The position numbers and the translations under genes were made by a program. This document shows positions 44,456 to 53,594 of a stretch of 64,000 nucleotides of DNA, one piece after another. The DNA is taken from NCBI RefSeq assembly GCF_014651035.1, contig NZ_BMWC01000002.1, positions 372,001-436,000 of the forward strand, written 5' to 3'. Each line of letters opens with the position of its first letter. The stretch's first letter is position 1. The notes under the pieces are model-generated. The model ran no database searches. It was not told the origin of the DNA and saw only the letters and a list, made by a program, of their open reading frames with translations. Origin of the DNA: Streptomyces lomondensis (GTDB lineage Bacteria; Actinomycetota; Actinomycetes; Streptomycetales; Streptomycetaceae).

Positions 44456-45622
44456 ATGACACGCCTTCTGCTGCGCACCGCCGTCGCCACGGCCCTGGCC
44501 CTCGGCGCCCTCGGCCCCGCCGGACCGGCCCTGGCCTCCTCCTCCGACGGAGTGCACACCCTCCGGGTGCCGGGCGGTGATCCGCACGAGCGGTCCCTCG
44601 CGCCGCGCACCACCGAGCCGTTCAGCATGGTCGGGATCACCTGGGACGACCCGGACGCGGCCCTCGACGGCACCGCGCAGGTGCGCACCCGCTCCCGCGC
44701 GAGCGGCGAGTGGAGCGCGTGGCGGGCCCTGGACACCGACGTGCGGACGCCCGAGACCGGCCCCGACCGCCACCGCGCCGGAGTGCGCGGCGGCACCCAG
44801 CCGTTGTGGACCGGGCCCTCGGACGGCGTCCAGGTGCGCGTCGCGGGCTCGCGGCTGCCCGCCGGACTGCGCGTCGACCTGGTCGACCCCGAGAGCGGGC
44901 CGGACGGCGTGCACACCGAGGTCGTCGAACCGGACGTCGTCGCACCGGCCGCCGGAGCGCCCGCCGCCGACCGTCCCGCCGTGACGCCCCGTTCCGCCTG
45001 GGGCGCCGACGAGTCCCTGGTCAAGGACCCGCCCACCTACACCACCGACACCCAGGCGATGTTCGTCCACCACACCGCGGGCACCAACGACTACGCCTGC
45101 GAGGAGTCGGCGTCGATCGTGCGCGGCGTTTTCCTCTACCACGTGCGGAGCAACGGCTGGAACGACATCGGCTACCACTTCCTCGTCGACAAGTGCGGCA
45201 CGGTCTTCGAGGGCCGCGCGGGCGGCATCGACAAGCCCGTCCTCGGCGCGCACACCTACGGGTTCAACACCGCCACCAGCAGCATCTCGGTGCTCGGCGA
45301 CTACACGACGGCCACCACCAGCACCGCGGCGCGCGAGTCGGTCGCCAAGGTCGCGGCCTGGAAGCTCGGCCTGTACGGCCTCGACCCGACCGGGACGACC
45401 GTGCTGACCGCCGGTGCCGACAACGGCAAGTACAAGCTGGGCCAGAAGGTCACGCTGCACCGCATCTCCGGCCACCGCGACGGCTACCCGACCGCCTGCC
45501 CCGGCCAGCACCTCTACGACGACCTGCCCGAGATCCGCGCCCTCGCCGGGAACGCCGGCAAGCCCACCGAGCCCGCTTCGGAGCCGAGCGAGCCCTGGAC
45601 CGAGGGCGTGCTCGGCCGCTGA
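44456..45622 (+). CDS. Secreted PGRP-type N-acetylmuramoyl-L-alanine amidase
   Basis: A 388-residue paralogue of the preceding protein without FG-GAP repeats. Signal peptide TRLLLRTAVATALALGALGPAGPALA, then the shared N-terminal module (FSMVGITWDDPDAALDGTAQVRTRSRASGEWSAW, TQPLWTGPSDGVQVRV). The PGRP domain follows: VTPRSAWGADESL, AMFVHHTAGTNDYACEESASIVRG, WNDIGYHFLVDKCGTVFEGRAGGIDKPVLGAHTYGFN, and GHRDGYPTACPGQHLYDDL. The zinc ligands H, H and C are all present. The tail is short and acidic. ATG at 44456. It is separated from its neighbour by a terminator, so the two are regulated apart. Its stop is two bases from the convergent gene. Confidence 0.92.
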   Translation: MTRLLLRTAVATALALGALGPAGPALASSSDGVHTLRVPGGDPHERSLAPRTTEPFSMVGITWDDPDAALDGTAQVRTRSRASGEWSAWRALDTDVRTPETGPDRHRAGVRGGTQPLWTGPSDGVQVRVAGSRLPAGLRVDLVDPESGPDGVHTEVVEPDVVAPAAGAPAADRPAVTPRSAWGADESLVKDPPTYTTDTQAMFVHHTAGTNDYACEESASIVRGVFLYHVRSNGWNDIGYHFLVDKCGTVFEGRAGGIDKPVLGAHTYGFNTATSSISVLGDYTTATTSTAARESVAKVAAWKLGLYGLDPTGTTVLTAGADNGKYKLGQKVTLHRISGHRDGYPTACPGQHLYDDLPEIRALAGNAGKPTEPASEPSEPWTEGVLGR

Positions 45623-45624
45623 AC

Positions 45625-46020
45625 CTACCGCCGGGGCGCGGAGTGCACCGCGTCCCGGCACAGCAGCCGCAGCGATCCGTTCCCGGCGTAGCAGCGGCGG
45701 GCCTCGTCGATCGGGTCCCACAGGCGCCCGTCGGGGGTGCGGATCCAGTGGTCGCCGCCGCTCGCCCACCACTCGGCCCCGGTCTGACGTGCCATCACCT
45801 CACCGGCGTAGGCGCCGAAGCCACGCAGCACCTCCTCCACGGCCGCCAACGGCGCCCCCTCCCCCCGTATCCCCTCGATCATCCGGTCGATGCTCCACAG
45901 GCTCTGCGCCGAGTAGTCGAGGCGCAGCCGTGCTCCCTCGCGCATCGTCGCCACCGCGTCCGCCGCCCACCGCAGCGGCTTCGCCGCCGCCGACGGCCTG
46001 GTCTCCGCTCGAGTCGTCAC
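45625..46020 (-). CDS. Conserved-looking protein, unknown function
   Basis: A 131-residue soluble protein (RLRLDYSAQSLWSIDRMIEGIRGEGAPLAAVEEVLRGFGAYAGEVMARQTGAEWWASGGDHWIRTPDGRLWDPIDEARRCYAGNGSLRLLCRDAV). The pattern of helices with YAGEVMxR and WDPIxEA is one I associate with small streptomycete proteins of unknown role, and I cannot name a family. Start GTG at 46020 or ATG at 45945; neither has a clear ribosome site. It follows the gene at 46175-46729 on the same strand after 154 bases. Confidence 0.6.
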   Translation of the reverse strand: MTTRAETRPSAAAKPLRWAADAVATMREGARLRLDYSAQSLWSIDRMIEGIRGEGAPLAAVEEVLRGFGAYAGEVMARQTGAEWWASGGDHWIRTPDGRLWDPIDEARRCYAGNGSLRLLCRDAVHSAPRR

Positions 46021-46174
46021 ACCCTGAAGAGCGCTGTGGCGAAGCGTTTCGTCACCCGGATCCGGGGGCTTCCCGCAACCCGCGCAGGACCGCCCCACCT
46101 CGCTCAAGGGACGGTCACAAGACCCTTCCAGGAAACGGGGTTTGGGCCGGTCAGAGGCGTCGGCTGTCCCGTTT

Positions 46175-46729
46175 TCAGCCCTGTTTCCGGATTCGGCGCG
46201 ACACCACCGCGCGCAGCACCCGCCGCCCCTCCGTCGACACTTCCAGGGCCCGGCGCAGCCCGGCCGAGCCGTGCCCGGCGAGGACCTCCAGGACGACGAT
46301 CTGGCGACGCAGTTCCGCGGCGACGAGCGGCGACATGCCCTCCGTACGCCCCTCGCGGCGCGCGGCGACGGACGAGGCCTCGTCCTCGGCGGTGTCGAGG
46401 AGGCGGTGGATCTGGAGGGAGGCGACGGAGCAGGCGTCGGCCCACAACCGCACCTCGGCGGCGGCCCACCCGGCGGGAGCGGCCTCGAGCATGCGGTGGG
46501 CGAGCAGGGCCGCCTCGTCCTCGGCGCCCGCGACGTCCAGCTTCCCGCGCGCCTGCTCCAGCCGTTCGCCCCACTCACCGGCGCCGGCGCCGTCGGTGAG
46601 GCTCGCCCACAGGGGGCGCAGGATCTCGTCGTCGCCGCCCAGCAGGGGCACACACCGATCCAAACAGGCCAGCCCGCTCGCGGCCAGCCCGCGTTCGTCG
46701 GCCTGTGCGATCAACTCCACCAGGCTCAT
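46175..46729 (-). CDS. Helical protein, unknown function
   Basis: A 184-residue protein, all-helical by appearance: SLVELIAQADERGLAASGLACLDRCVPLLGGDDEILRPLWASL, AEVRLWADACSVASLQIHRLLDTAEDEASSVAARREG, AELRRQIVVLEVLAGHGSAGLRRALEVSTEGRRVLRAVVSRRIRKQG. No signal or membrane segment and no recognised domain. ATG at 46729 with AGGGAGG upstream supports the start. It may be cotranscribed with the gene at 45625. Confidence 0.68.
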   Translation of the reverse strand: MSLVELIAQADERGLAASGLACLDRCVPLLGGDDEILRPLWASLTDGAGAGEWGERLEQARGKLDVAGAEDEAALLAHRMLEAAPAGWAAAEVRLWADACSVASLQIHRLLDTAEDEASSVAARREGRTEGMSPLVAAELRRQIVVLEVLAGHGSAGLRRALEVSTEGRRVLRAVVSRRIRKQG

Positions 46730-46837
46730 CCACGCCTCCCTCCGCGGGCCTTCTTCAGGGGCCCACCAGGCCGCTGCCAGCCCTCACCCCTCACGGAACC
46801 CGCACTTCCCCTTACTGCGTGCGACGGCCCCGGAGTG

Positions 46838-47344
46838 TCACAGGGGCACCACGCCCAGTCTGTCGAGGAAGCGGAACAAGAGGTTTTCGGCCAGGGGATC
46901 GGGGTCTGAAGTCAGTACGTCCACCAGGGCGTCGGCGTTCACCTCGTGCCCGGCCTCGGCGGCCCAGCGGACGGCTCGCTCGGCGGCGTCGCCGGGTTCC
47001 AGGAAGTAGTCCTCCAGCGTGAGGCCCTCGCGGTCGGCCCCGAGATACCCGGCCATGGCGGCCCGCCCGAGGCAGGTCGTCCACGCCCCGCTCTCAGGCG
47101 CCGCCGCCTCCAGCACGACGCACTCGCTGTTCATGACGTAGCCGAAGAGCGCGGGCGCCCCGGTCTCCCGGGCGAGGACGTTCATGTTCCCGATGTCGCC
47201 GTCGCCGCTCGGGTACTCCCAGAGCTGCCACCCGCCCGGCGCCGCCTCACGCCGCGTCAGGCCGCCCCCGGCCCCCGCCAGCGCGTCCAGCTCGGCGAGC
47301 GGCCGCTCCCCCCGGCCCACGACGAAGTATCCCCAGTAACCCAT
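46838..47344 (-). CDS. Protein of unknown function, streptomycete type
   Basis: A 168-residue soluble protein: GYWGYFVVGRGERPLAELDALAGAGGGLTRREAAPGGWQLWEYPSGDGDIGNMNVLARETGAPALFGYVMNSECVVLEAAAP, followed by a helical half with AMAGYLGADREGLTLEDYFLEPGDAAERAVRWAAEAG. Repeated aromatic and acidic positions suggest an immunity-like or SMI1-type small domain, but no motif is decisive. ATG at 47344 with GGGG site. It lies between the GH20 gene and 46175 on the same strand. Confidence 0.65.
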   Translation of the reverse strand: MGYWGYFVVGRGERPLAELDALAGAGGGLTRREAAPGGWQLWEYPSGDGDIGNMNVLARETGAPALFGYVMNSECVVLEAAAPESGAWTTCLGRAAMAGYLGADREGLTLEDYFLEPGDAAERAVRWAAEAGHEVNADALVDVLTSDPDPLAENLLFRFLDRLGVVPL

Positions 47345-47440
47345 GTCCCGGTTCCCCCCGGCATATTCGATTCGGCTCCCGTCAGAAGACCACCACAGCC
47401 GTACGGGAGTGCGCAGCCGTATGGGCCAACGCGTACCGGG

Positions 47441-49102
47441 TCAGCCGAGCCTGTCCGCCAGTGCCCGGAACTCCGCCCAGGACAGCTCGGGCCGGTCGGG
47501 GTCCCACAGCTTCTGGACGGTCGCCCGCAGCGGCATCCGGATCCCGGCCGCCACCTGGTCCTGCGTCTGGGAGTTCGCGAGGTCGCACCAGACGGCGAAG
47601 GACCCGCCGAGGATCTGCCCGTCGTAGCGCTCCGGCACGGCCGCGGTGCCGCGCAGCACCCGCGGTGTCCACTGCTCGTAGATCCGCTGCCCCGTCGGGT
47701 AGACGAAGGTCTGCGGCTCGCCGAGCACGTAGTACAGGAACTCGTCGTTGTAGTTGATCACCTTGCGGCCCGCGCTCAGGTACTCCGCGGGCTGCCGGGC
47801 GCCGATCTCCTTGCCGGTCCAGTAAGCGACCTGGATGTCCTTGTCTGCCTGGACGGACCCGCCGCGGAAGAAGCCGTCGTTCCACGCGCGCGGGGTGCGC
47901 TGGTGCTCGCGGACGGTGGCGGCCCGGTCGTTGAGCCAGCCGGTGGCGAGGTCGGCGACCGTCGCGCCGGAGCCGTACTTCTCCCGGGCGGCCGCGGCCA
48001 GCTGCGGGAACGACGCCTCCGGGTTCGAGCGGGTCAGCGCCTGGTACTCGTCGCCGCCGAGGTGCCAGGACCCGCCGGGGAAGAGGTCCGCGTACTCGTT
48101 CAGCAGGTCGTCGACGATCTCGGCGCTCTCGGGCTTGGAGATGTCGATGGCGCCCTGCACCGGCGACCCCTGCGCGCTGCGCAGCTGGAGGTCGGGGTGG
48201 GCGTCCAGGACCGCGCCGAGGTGCCCGGGCGAGTCGATCTCGGGCACGACGGTGATGTGCCGGCTCTCCGCGAGGTCGACGATCCTGCGCACCTGCGCCT
48301 TGGTCAGGTGCTGCTGGGACACGACCTCAGGATGGGTGTCGGAGGCGATCCGGAACCCCTGGTCGTCGGAGAAGTGCAGCCCCAGCTGGTTGAACTTCAG
48401 ATCGCCCAGTTCCCGGATCCGGTCCTCGATCCAGCCGGCCGTGAAGTTCTTGCGCGCGATGTCCAGCATCAACCCGCGCTGCGCCTTGGCCGGCTCGTCC
48501 CGCACCACGCCCTCGGGCGCCGTCCCGCCGTCGTGCGCCTCCTGCTTGAGCGTGCGGGTGCCGTAGAAGACGCCCGCGTCGGCGGGCCCGCTGATCTCGA
48601 CGCGCCCGTCGCGCACGGTCATGACGTACGACTCCGGGTTCGCGCCCTTGTCGTCGTTCAGGCTCAGCCGCAGGTCCCCGGCCCGCTTGTCGCTCTTCTC
48701 GCCCTGGTACGTCAGCCCCAGCTCACCGGCGATCAGCCGCCCCTCGTCGGCCAGCGCCGGGTCGTCCACGACCACGCGGTTGCCCTTCTCGGGCCGCCAG
48801 CCCGGGCCGCGCGCCGGGGTGTGGTCGCGCACGGCGGGGATGGTGCGGGGCGCCTCGGACAGGGGATACGAGCGGGTCGGACTCGGGCTGGGGCTCGTGC
48901 CCGGCTCGGTGGGCGCGGCCGCGACCCCGCCCCGGGAGGCTCTGGCCTCCGGCCCGGTGGCGCCGCCCTCACCGCCCGAGGCCGCCCAGAGCCCGAGACT
49001 CACCCCGGCGGCGATCACGACCAGGGCTACCGCCATGGCCACGACCAGCAACTGCCGCTGCTTTCCCTGCTTCGCCGGAACCCGGCGCCTGTGCTGACTC
49101 AC
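47441..49102 (-). CDS. Beta-N-acetylhexosaminidase, glycoside hydrolase family 20
   Basis: A 553-residue exported GH20 enzyme that would release terminal GlcNAc or GalNAc from glycans. A basic head and signal-anchor helix (LLVVAMAVALVVIAAGVSLGLWA) are followed by a Ser/Pro linker and the GH20b domain. The catalytic barrel then shows RGLMLDIARKNFTAGWIEDRIRELGDLKFNQLGLHFSDDQGFRI, HITVVPEIDSPGHLGAVLDAHPDL, the catalytic D-E pair in SWHLGGDEYQAL, and RAWNDGFF. No lipobox is visible, so it may stay membrane-anchored. GTG at 49102. I found no DasR-type box in the 224 bases upstream, though GTGACGTCAC lies at 49218-49227. Confidence 0.9.
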   Translation of the reverse strand: MSQHRRRVPAKQGKQRQLLVVAMAVALVVIAAGVSLGLWAASGGEGGATGPEARASRGGVAAAPTEPGTSPSPSPTRSYPLSEAPRTIPAVRDHTPARGPGWRPEKGNRVVVDDPALADEGRLIAGELGLTYQGEKSDKRAGDLRLSLNDDKGANPESYVMTVRDGRVEISGPADAGVFYGTRTLKQEAHDGGTAPEGVVRDEPAKAQRGLMLDIARKNFTAGWIEDRIRELGDLKFNQLGLHFSDDQGFRIASDTHPEVVSQQHLTKAQVRRIVDLAESRHITVVPEIDSPGHLGAVLDAHPDLQLRSAQGSPVQGAIDISKPESAEIVDDLLNEYADLFPGGSWHLGGDEYQALTRSNPEASFPQLAAAAREKYGSGATVADLATGWLNDRAATVREHQRTPRAWNDGFFRGGSVQADKDIQVAYWTGKEIGARQPAEYLSAGRKVINYNDEFLYYVLGEPQTFVYPTGQRIYEQWTPRVLRGTAAVPERYDGQILGGSFAVWCDLANSQTQDQVAAGIRMPLRATVQKLWDPDRPELSWAEFRALADRLG

Positions 49103-49326
49103 ATCGCCAACCTAAGACCCGCCCTCGCCCGGCGCGCGTCCACCACGCGTGCGAAAACTCTCTCTCCCGGGTGAAATTCGGGCATCCGTCGGACACGTCA
49201 TGGTCGTACTCGATAGCGTGACGTCACAACTCTCACAACATGCCCTGCCGACACACGTGACGCCCACGAGGACCCACGCTGCCTGCGCACCGTCTCCCAG
49301 ACCTCCCCGGCCGACTCGGCATACCG

Positions 49327-49800
49327 GTGGAGCACTTCAACACAGCCTCCGCCGAGGATCTGGAGCAGACGCTCCTCAGCTGCCTCCGCAGCCCGCGCTG
49401 GGCCGGGCGTGTCGCGGAGCACCGCCCCTACCCGGACCTCGAGTCCCTGCTCGCCGCCGCGGACGAGGCGGCCTACGACCTGACCTGGGCCGACCTGACC
49501 GAGGCCCTGGCCGCCGAGCCCCTACCCACGCTCCCGCCGGGCACCTACTCCGCGGCCCACACAGCCCTCAGCGCGGCCCAAGCCGCCTACGAGGCCCGTT
49601 TCGGACACGTGTTCGTCATCTGCCTGGACGGCGTGGCCCCGGACGAGGTCCTCGACCGCATCCTGGAAGCCATCCGGTCACGATTGACGAACGATCCGGA
49701 AGAGGAGCGGGCCGTGACGGCGGACGAACTCCGGCACCTCGCGAGGGGGCGTCTGCTGACCGCCCTCAGGGGCGCGGGGAACTGCGCGATCAACCACTGA
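49327..49800 (+). CDS. uraD: 2-oxo-4-hydroxy-4-carboxy-5-ureidoimidazoline (OHCU) decarboxylase
   Basis: A 157-residue OHCU decarboxylase-like protein, the third step of urate to allantoin. The family layout is visible: FNTASAEDLEQTLLSCLRSPRWAGRVAEHRPYPDLESLLAAADEAAYDLTWADLTEAL, a pair of central helices, then AAYEARFGHVFVICLDG and RLTNDPEEERAVTADELRHLARGRL. GTG at 49327 is the likely start. No other ureide genes are adjacent. The last residues (RGAGNCAINH) and the stop codon are encoded by the recurrent 21-base element, so the natural C-terminus probably ended near RLLTAL. Confidence 0.82.
   Translation: MEHFNTASAEDLEQTLLSCLRSPRWAGRVAEHRPYPDLESLLAAADEAAYDLTWADLTEALAAEPLPTLPPGTYSAAHTALSAAQAAYEARFGHVFVICLDGVAPDEVLDRILEAIRSRLTNDPEEERAVTADELRHLARGRLLTALRGAGNCAINH
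49769..49789 (+). repeat. 3'-end-associated repeat, copy 3 (forms the end of uraD)
   Basis: Complement of the unit at 3721-3741 and 19081-19101, identical over 21 bases. It is translated as the final residues of uraD and the stop follows within its extended similarity (GTGGTTGxTCGCG on the complementary strand is shared with copy 1). Confidence 0.8.
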
Positions 49801-50021
49801 CGGCCCGCACCCGGCAGTCCAGGCGGCACCCCCACACCCCTTGGCCGCGCTAACCCACCTGTACCCCTTTGCATGCCAGTTTGATCACACCCTGGGACCC
49901 CGGCGCAGCCCGGCGGCAGCGCCTCGCTACGATGCTGGGGGCCGGTGGACCGTACCCGGCCGGGCCCGACCGACACACCAAGCCGGCGCGGCCCCAATCC
50001 CCGCTCCCGGAGGAAACTTCC

Positions 50022-50402
50022 GTGCCGGCTGGAACGCTGTACCGCGGCCGGGAAGGAATGTGGTCCTGGGTGGCTCACCGAGTCACCGGCGTCCTCATTT
50101 TCTTCTTCCTGTTCGTTCACGTGCTGGACACCGCACTCGTCCGTGTGTCGCCCGAGGCCTACGACAAGGTCGTGGCCACGTACAAGACGCCGATCGTCGC
50201 GCTGCTGGAGTACGGCCTCGTCGCCGCCATCCTCTTCCACGCGCTCAACGGTCTGCGCGTCATCGCCGTCGACTTCTGGATCAAGGGCGCGCGCTACCAG
50301 AAGCAGATGCTCTGGACCGTCGTCGCCCTCTGGGTCGTGCTGATGCTCGGGGCGATCTACCCCGTCCTCGGCCACGCCGCTCGTGAACTGTTCGGGAGCT
50401 GA
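50022..50402 (+). CDS. sdhC: Succinate dehydrogenase cytochrome b556 subunit
   Basis: A 126-residue membrane anchor subunit of complex II with three helices. The family motif SWVAHRVTGVLIFFFLFVHVLDTAL carries the S-x-x-x-R quinone-site residues and a His for haem. The second and third helices are IVALLEYGLVAAILFHALNGLRVIAVDFW and MLWTVVALWVVLMLGAIYPVL. GTG at 50022 has a strong GGAGGA site. It is the first gene of sdhCDAB; the 221 bases upstream should hold the operon promoter (a TACGAT -10-like box is near 49928) but no regulator site was clear. Confidence 0.93.
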   Translation: MPAGTLYRGREGMWSWVAHRVTGVLIFFFLFVHVLDTALVRVSPEAYDKVVATYKTPIVALLEYGLVAAILFHALNGLRVIAVDFWIKGARYQKQMLWTVVALWVVLMLGAIYPVLGHAARELFGS

Positions 50403-50407
50403 CGCCA

Positions 50408-50890
50408 ATGTCCACGACTGAGAAGACCGCTGCGGGCGTCGGCCCCGTCGAGGGCGGCGCCGTCTACACCGTCGACAACCCGGCGCCCCTCATCGAGGCC
50501 CCGCGCAAGCGCACCAAGAAGACCCCGAAGACCACCCGGGGCAACTTCGAGCTGGCCGCCTGGCTGTTCATGCGCCTGTCGGGTGTCGTGCTGGTCGTGC
50601 TGGTCCTCGGCCACCTGCTGATCCAGCTCGTGCTGGACGGCGGCGTCTCCAAGATCGGCTTCGCCTTCGTGGCGGGCCGCTGGGCGTCCCCGTTCTGGCA
50701 GGTCTGGGACCTGCTGATGCTGTGGCTCGCCATGCTGCACGGCGCCAACGGCCTGCGCACGGTCATCAACGACTACGCGGAGCGCGCGAACACCCGGCTG
50801 TGGCTCAAGGGCCTGCTCTACACCGCCACGGTGTTCACCATCCTGCTGGGCACGCTGGTGATCTTCACCTTCGACCCGAACATCCGCTAG
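50408..50890 (+). CDS. sdhD: Succinate dehydrogenase hydrophobic membrane anchor subunit
   Basis: A 160-residue anchor protein. A 45-residue hydrophilic head ([19 protein letters not shown]) is followed by three helices: [24 protein letters not shown] with the conserved H for haem, [28 protein letters not shown], and [19 protein letters not shown]. It lies five bases after sdhC and 19 before sdhA. Confidence 0.92.
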   Translation: MSTTEKTAAGVGPVEGGAVYTVDNPAPLIEAPRKRTKKTPKTTRGNFELAAWLFMRLSGVVLVVLVLGHLLIQLVLDGGVSKIGFAFVAGRWASPFWQVWDLLMLWLAMLHGANGLRTVINDYAERANTRLWLKGLLYTATVFTILLGTLVIFTFDPNIR

Positions 50891-50909
50891 GCACGGGGCT
50901 GCGAGAATC

Positions 50910-52664
50910 ATGAAGATCCACAAGTACGACACCGTCATCGTCGGCGCCGGTGGCGCCGGTATGCGCGCCGCCATCGAGTCGACGAAGCGCAGCCGCACCG
51001 CCGTGCTCACCAAGCTCTACCCCACCCGCTCCCACACGGGCGCCGCGCAGGGCGGCATGGCCGCCGCGCTCGCCAACGTGGAGGAGGACAACTGGGAGTG
51101 GCACACCTTCGACACGGTCAAGGGCGGTGACTACCTGGTCGACCAGGACGCCGCCGAGATCCTGGCGAAGGAGGCCATCGACTCCGTCCTCGACCTGGAG
51201 AAGATGGGCCTGCCGTTCAACCGCACCCCGAACGGCACGATCGACCAGCGCCGCTTCGGCGGTCACAGCCGCAACCACGGCGAGGCCCCGGTCCGCCGCT
51301 CCTGCTACGCGGCCGACCGCACCGGCCACATGATCCTCCAGACGCTGTACCAGAACTGCGTCAAGGAGGGCGTGGAGTTCTTCAACGAGTTCTACGTCCT
51401 GGACCAGCTGATCACCGAGGTCGACGGCGTCAAGAAGTCGGCCGGTGTCGTGGCGTACGAGTTGGCGACCGGCGAGATCCACGTCTTCCAGGCGAAGTCC
51501 GTGGTCTACGCGTCCGGCGGCTGCGGCAAGTTCTTCAAGGTGACGTCCAACGCGCACACGCTGACCGGCGACGGCCAGGCGGCCGTGTACCGGCGGGGCA
51601 TCCCGCTGGAGGACATGGAGTTCTTCCAGTTCCACCCGACCGGCATCTGGCGCATGGGCATCCTGCTGACGGAGGGCGCCCGCGGTGAGGGCGGCATCCT
51701 CCGCAACAAGGACGGCGAGCGCTTCATGGAGAAGTACGCGCCGGTGATGAAGGACCTCGCGTCCCGTGACGTGGTCTCCCGCTCCATCTACACGGAGATC
51801 CGCGAAGGCCGCGGCTGCGGCCCCGAGGGCGACCACGTCTACCTCGACCTGACGCACCTCCCGCCGGAGCAGCTGGACGCCAAGCTGCCTGACATCACGG
51901 AGTTCGCCCGTACGTACCTCGGCATCGAGCCGTACACGGACCCGATCCCGATCCAGCCCACCGCGCACTACGCGATGGGCGGCATCCCGACGAACGTCGA
52001 GGGCGAGGTCCTGGCGGACAACACCACGGTCGTCCCGGGCCTGTACGCGGCCGGCGAGGTCGCCTGCGTGTCCGTGCACGGCGCCAACCGCCTCGGCACC
52101 AACTCGCTGCTGGACATCAACGTCTTCGGCAAGCGCGCGGGCATCGCCGCCGCGGAGTACGCGCAGAAGGCGGACTTCGTCGAGCTGCCGGAGAACCCGG
52201 CGGAGCTCGTGCTGGAGCAGGTGGAGCGGCTGCGCAACTCCACCGGCGCCGAGCGGGTGTCGGTCCTGCGGCGCGAGCTGCAGGAGACCATGGACGCCAA
52301 CGTCATGGTGTTCCGCACCGAGCAGACCATCAAGACGGCGGTCGAGAAGATCGCGGAGCTGCGCGAGCGCTACCGGAACGTGGCGATCCAGGACAAGGGC
52401 AAGCGGTTCAACACGGACCTGCTGGAGGCCATCGAGCTGGGCAACCTGCTCGACCTCGCCGAGGTCATGGCGGTCTCCGCGCTCGCCCGCAAGGAGTCCC
52501 GCGGCGGTCACTACCGCGAGGACTACCCGAACCGCGACGACGTCAACTTCATGCGGCACACCATGGCGTACCGCGAGGTCGGCGCCGACGGCTCCGAAAC
52601 CGTCCGTCTCGACTACAAGCCGGTCGTCCAGACCCGCTACCAGCCGATGGAGCGTAAGTACTGA
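50910..52664 (+). CDS. sdhA: Succinate dehydrogenase flavoprotein subunit
   Basis: A 584-residue FAD subunit that oxidises succinate to fumarate. N-terminal FAD-binding [18 protein letters not shown], then the covalent-FAD histidine in [16 protein letters not shown], catalytic regions [46 protein letters not shown], and [18 protein letters not shown]. The C-terminus with [35 protein letters not shown] is standard. Its stop overlaps the sdhB start (TGATG). Confidence 0.97.
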   Translation: MKIHKYDTVIVGAGGAGMRAAIESTKRSRTAVLTKLYPTRSHTGAAQGGMAAALANVEEDNWEWHTFDTVKGGDYLVDQDAAEILAKEAIDSVLDLEKMGLPFNRTPNGTIDQRRFGGHSRNHGEAPVRRSCYAADRTGHMILQTLYQNCVKEGVEFFNEFYVLDQLITEVDGVKKSAGVVAYELATGEIHVFQAKSVVYASGGCGKFFKVTSNAHTLTGDGQAAVYRRGIPLEDMEFFQFHPTGIWRMGILLTEGARGEGGILRNKDGERFMEKYAPVMKDLASRDVVSRSIYTEIREGRGCGPEGDHVYLDLTHLPPEQLDAKLPDITEFARTYLGIEPYTDPIPIQPTAHYAMGGIPTNVEGEVLADNTTVVPGLYAAGEVACVSVHGANRLGTNSLLDINVFGKRAGIAAAEYAQKADFVELPENPAELVLEQVERLRNSTGAERVSVLRRELQETMDANVMVFRTEQTIKTAVEKIAELRERYRNVAIQDKGKRFNTDLLEAIELGNLLDLAEVMAVSALARKESRGGHYREDYPNRDDVNFMRHTMAYREVGADGSETVRLDYKPVVQTRYQPMERKY

Positions 52665-53443
52665 TGGCTACCCCTGTTCTGGACAAGGAAGACGCGGCCG
52701 GCAAGCCCGAGCCCGGTTTCGCCGACTCCCCCTACATCACGGTCACCTTCCGGGTCCGCCGCTTCAACCCGGAGGTCGCGGCGGATGCCACCTGGGAGGA
52801 CTTCCAGGTCGAGATCGACCCGAAGGAGCGCGTCCTCGACGCCCTCCACAAGATCAAGTGGGAGCTCGACGGCACGCTGACGTTCCGCCGCTCCTGCGCG
52901 CACGGCATCTGCGGCTCGGACGCCATGCGGATCAACGGCAAGAACCGTCTCGCCTGCAAGACGCTGATCAAGGACATCAACCCCGAGAAGCCGATCACGG
53001 TCGAGGCCATCAAGGGCCTCACGGTCCTGAAGGACCTGGTCGTGGACATGGAGCCGTTCTTCCAGGCGTACCGGGACGTCATGCCCTTCCTCATCACGAA
53101 GGACACGAACGAGCCCACGCGCGAGCGTCTCCAGACCGCCGAGGACCGCGAGCGCTTCGACGACACCACGAAGTGCATCCTCTGCGCGGCCTGCACCACG
53201 TCGTGCCCGGTCTTCTGGAACGACGGCCAGTACTTCGGCCCGGCCGCCATCGTCAACGCGCACCGCTTCATCTTCGACTCGCGCGACGAGGCGGGCGAGC
53301 AGCGCCTGGAGATCCTCAACGACCGCGACGGCGTGTGGCGCTGCCGCACGACCTTCAACTGCACGGACGCGTGCCCGCGCGGCATCGAGGTCACGAAGGC
53401 GATCGCCGAGGTGAAGAGGGCGCTGATCACGCGCCGCTACTGA
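52664..53443 (+). CDS. sdhB: Succinate dehydrogenase iron-sulfur subunit
   Basis: A 259-residue iron-sulfur protein. The plant-type [2Fe-2S] motif is in SCAHGICGSDAMRINGKNRLAC, the [4Fe-4S] in CILCAACTTSCP, and the [3Fe-4S] in CRTTFNCTDACPRGIEVTKAI. It passes electrons from SdhA to quinone at the SdhCD anchor. It is coupled to sdhA, and a strong terminator follows. Confidence 0.97.
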   Translation: MATPVLDKEDAAGKPEPGFADSPYITVTFRVRRFNPEVAADATWEDFQVEIDPKERVLDALHKIKWELDGTLTFRRSCAHGICGSDAMRINGKNRLACKTLIKDINPEKPITVEAIKGLTVLKDLVVDMEPFFQAYRDVMPFLITKDTNEPTRERLQTAEDRERFDDTTKCILCAACTTSCPVFWNDGQYFGPAAIVNAHRFIFDSRDEAGEQRLEILNDRDGVWRCRTTFNCTDACPRGIEVTKAIAEVKRALITRRY

Positions 53444-53461
53444 GGACGTCCCCTTGCCGAC

Positions 53462-53494
53462 GAGGGCCCTGTCTCCGCTGGAGACGGGGCCCTC
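53462..53494 (+). terminator. Terminator of the sdh operon
   Basis: GAGGGCCCTGTCTCC (53462-53476) pairs with 53480-53494 (one G-T wobble), loop of three bases, 19 bases after sdhB. Confidence 0.88.
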
Positions 53495-53594
53495 TGGCAT
53501 ATGCCACACCATCGGGTGAACGCGACCGTGAAGGACGCACAGACGTCGTCCGGCCTACGATGATGGTCTCGACACCAGCCACGGGAGGCACCTG

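Noticed and set aside
40680..44462. 1260-residue open frame on the minus strand
   Set aside because: Antisense shadow of the PGRP/FG-GAP gene joined to the true sigma gene at its 3' end. The composition before the sigma domain is Val/Gly/Ala/Arg-rich repeats typical of antisense high-GC frames.
49218..49227. Palindrome GTGACGTCAC between the GH20 and uraD genes
   Set aside because: A single 10-base palindrome in GC-rich DNA without a second copy or a known regulator match; too weak to call. No DasR-type box was found for the GH20 gene.
49801..50021. Search for a Rex or similar redox operator before sdhC
   Set aside because: No TTGTGAA-type dyad is present; only a vague TACGAT -10-like box near 49928.
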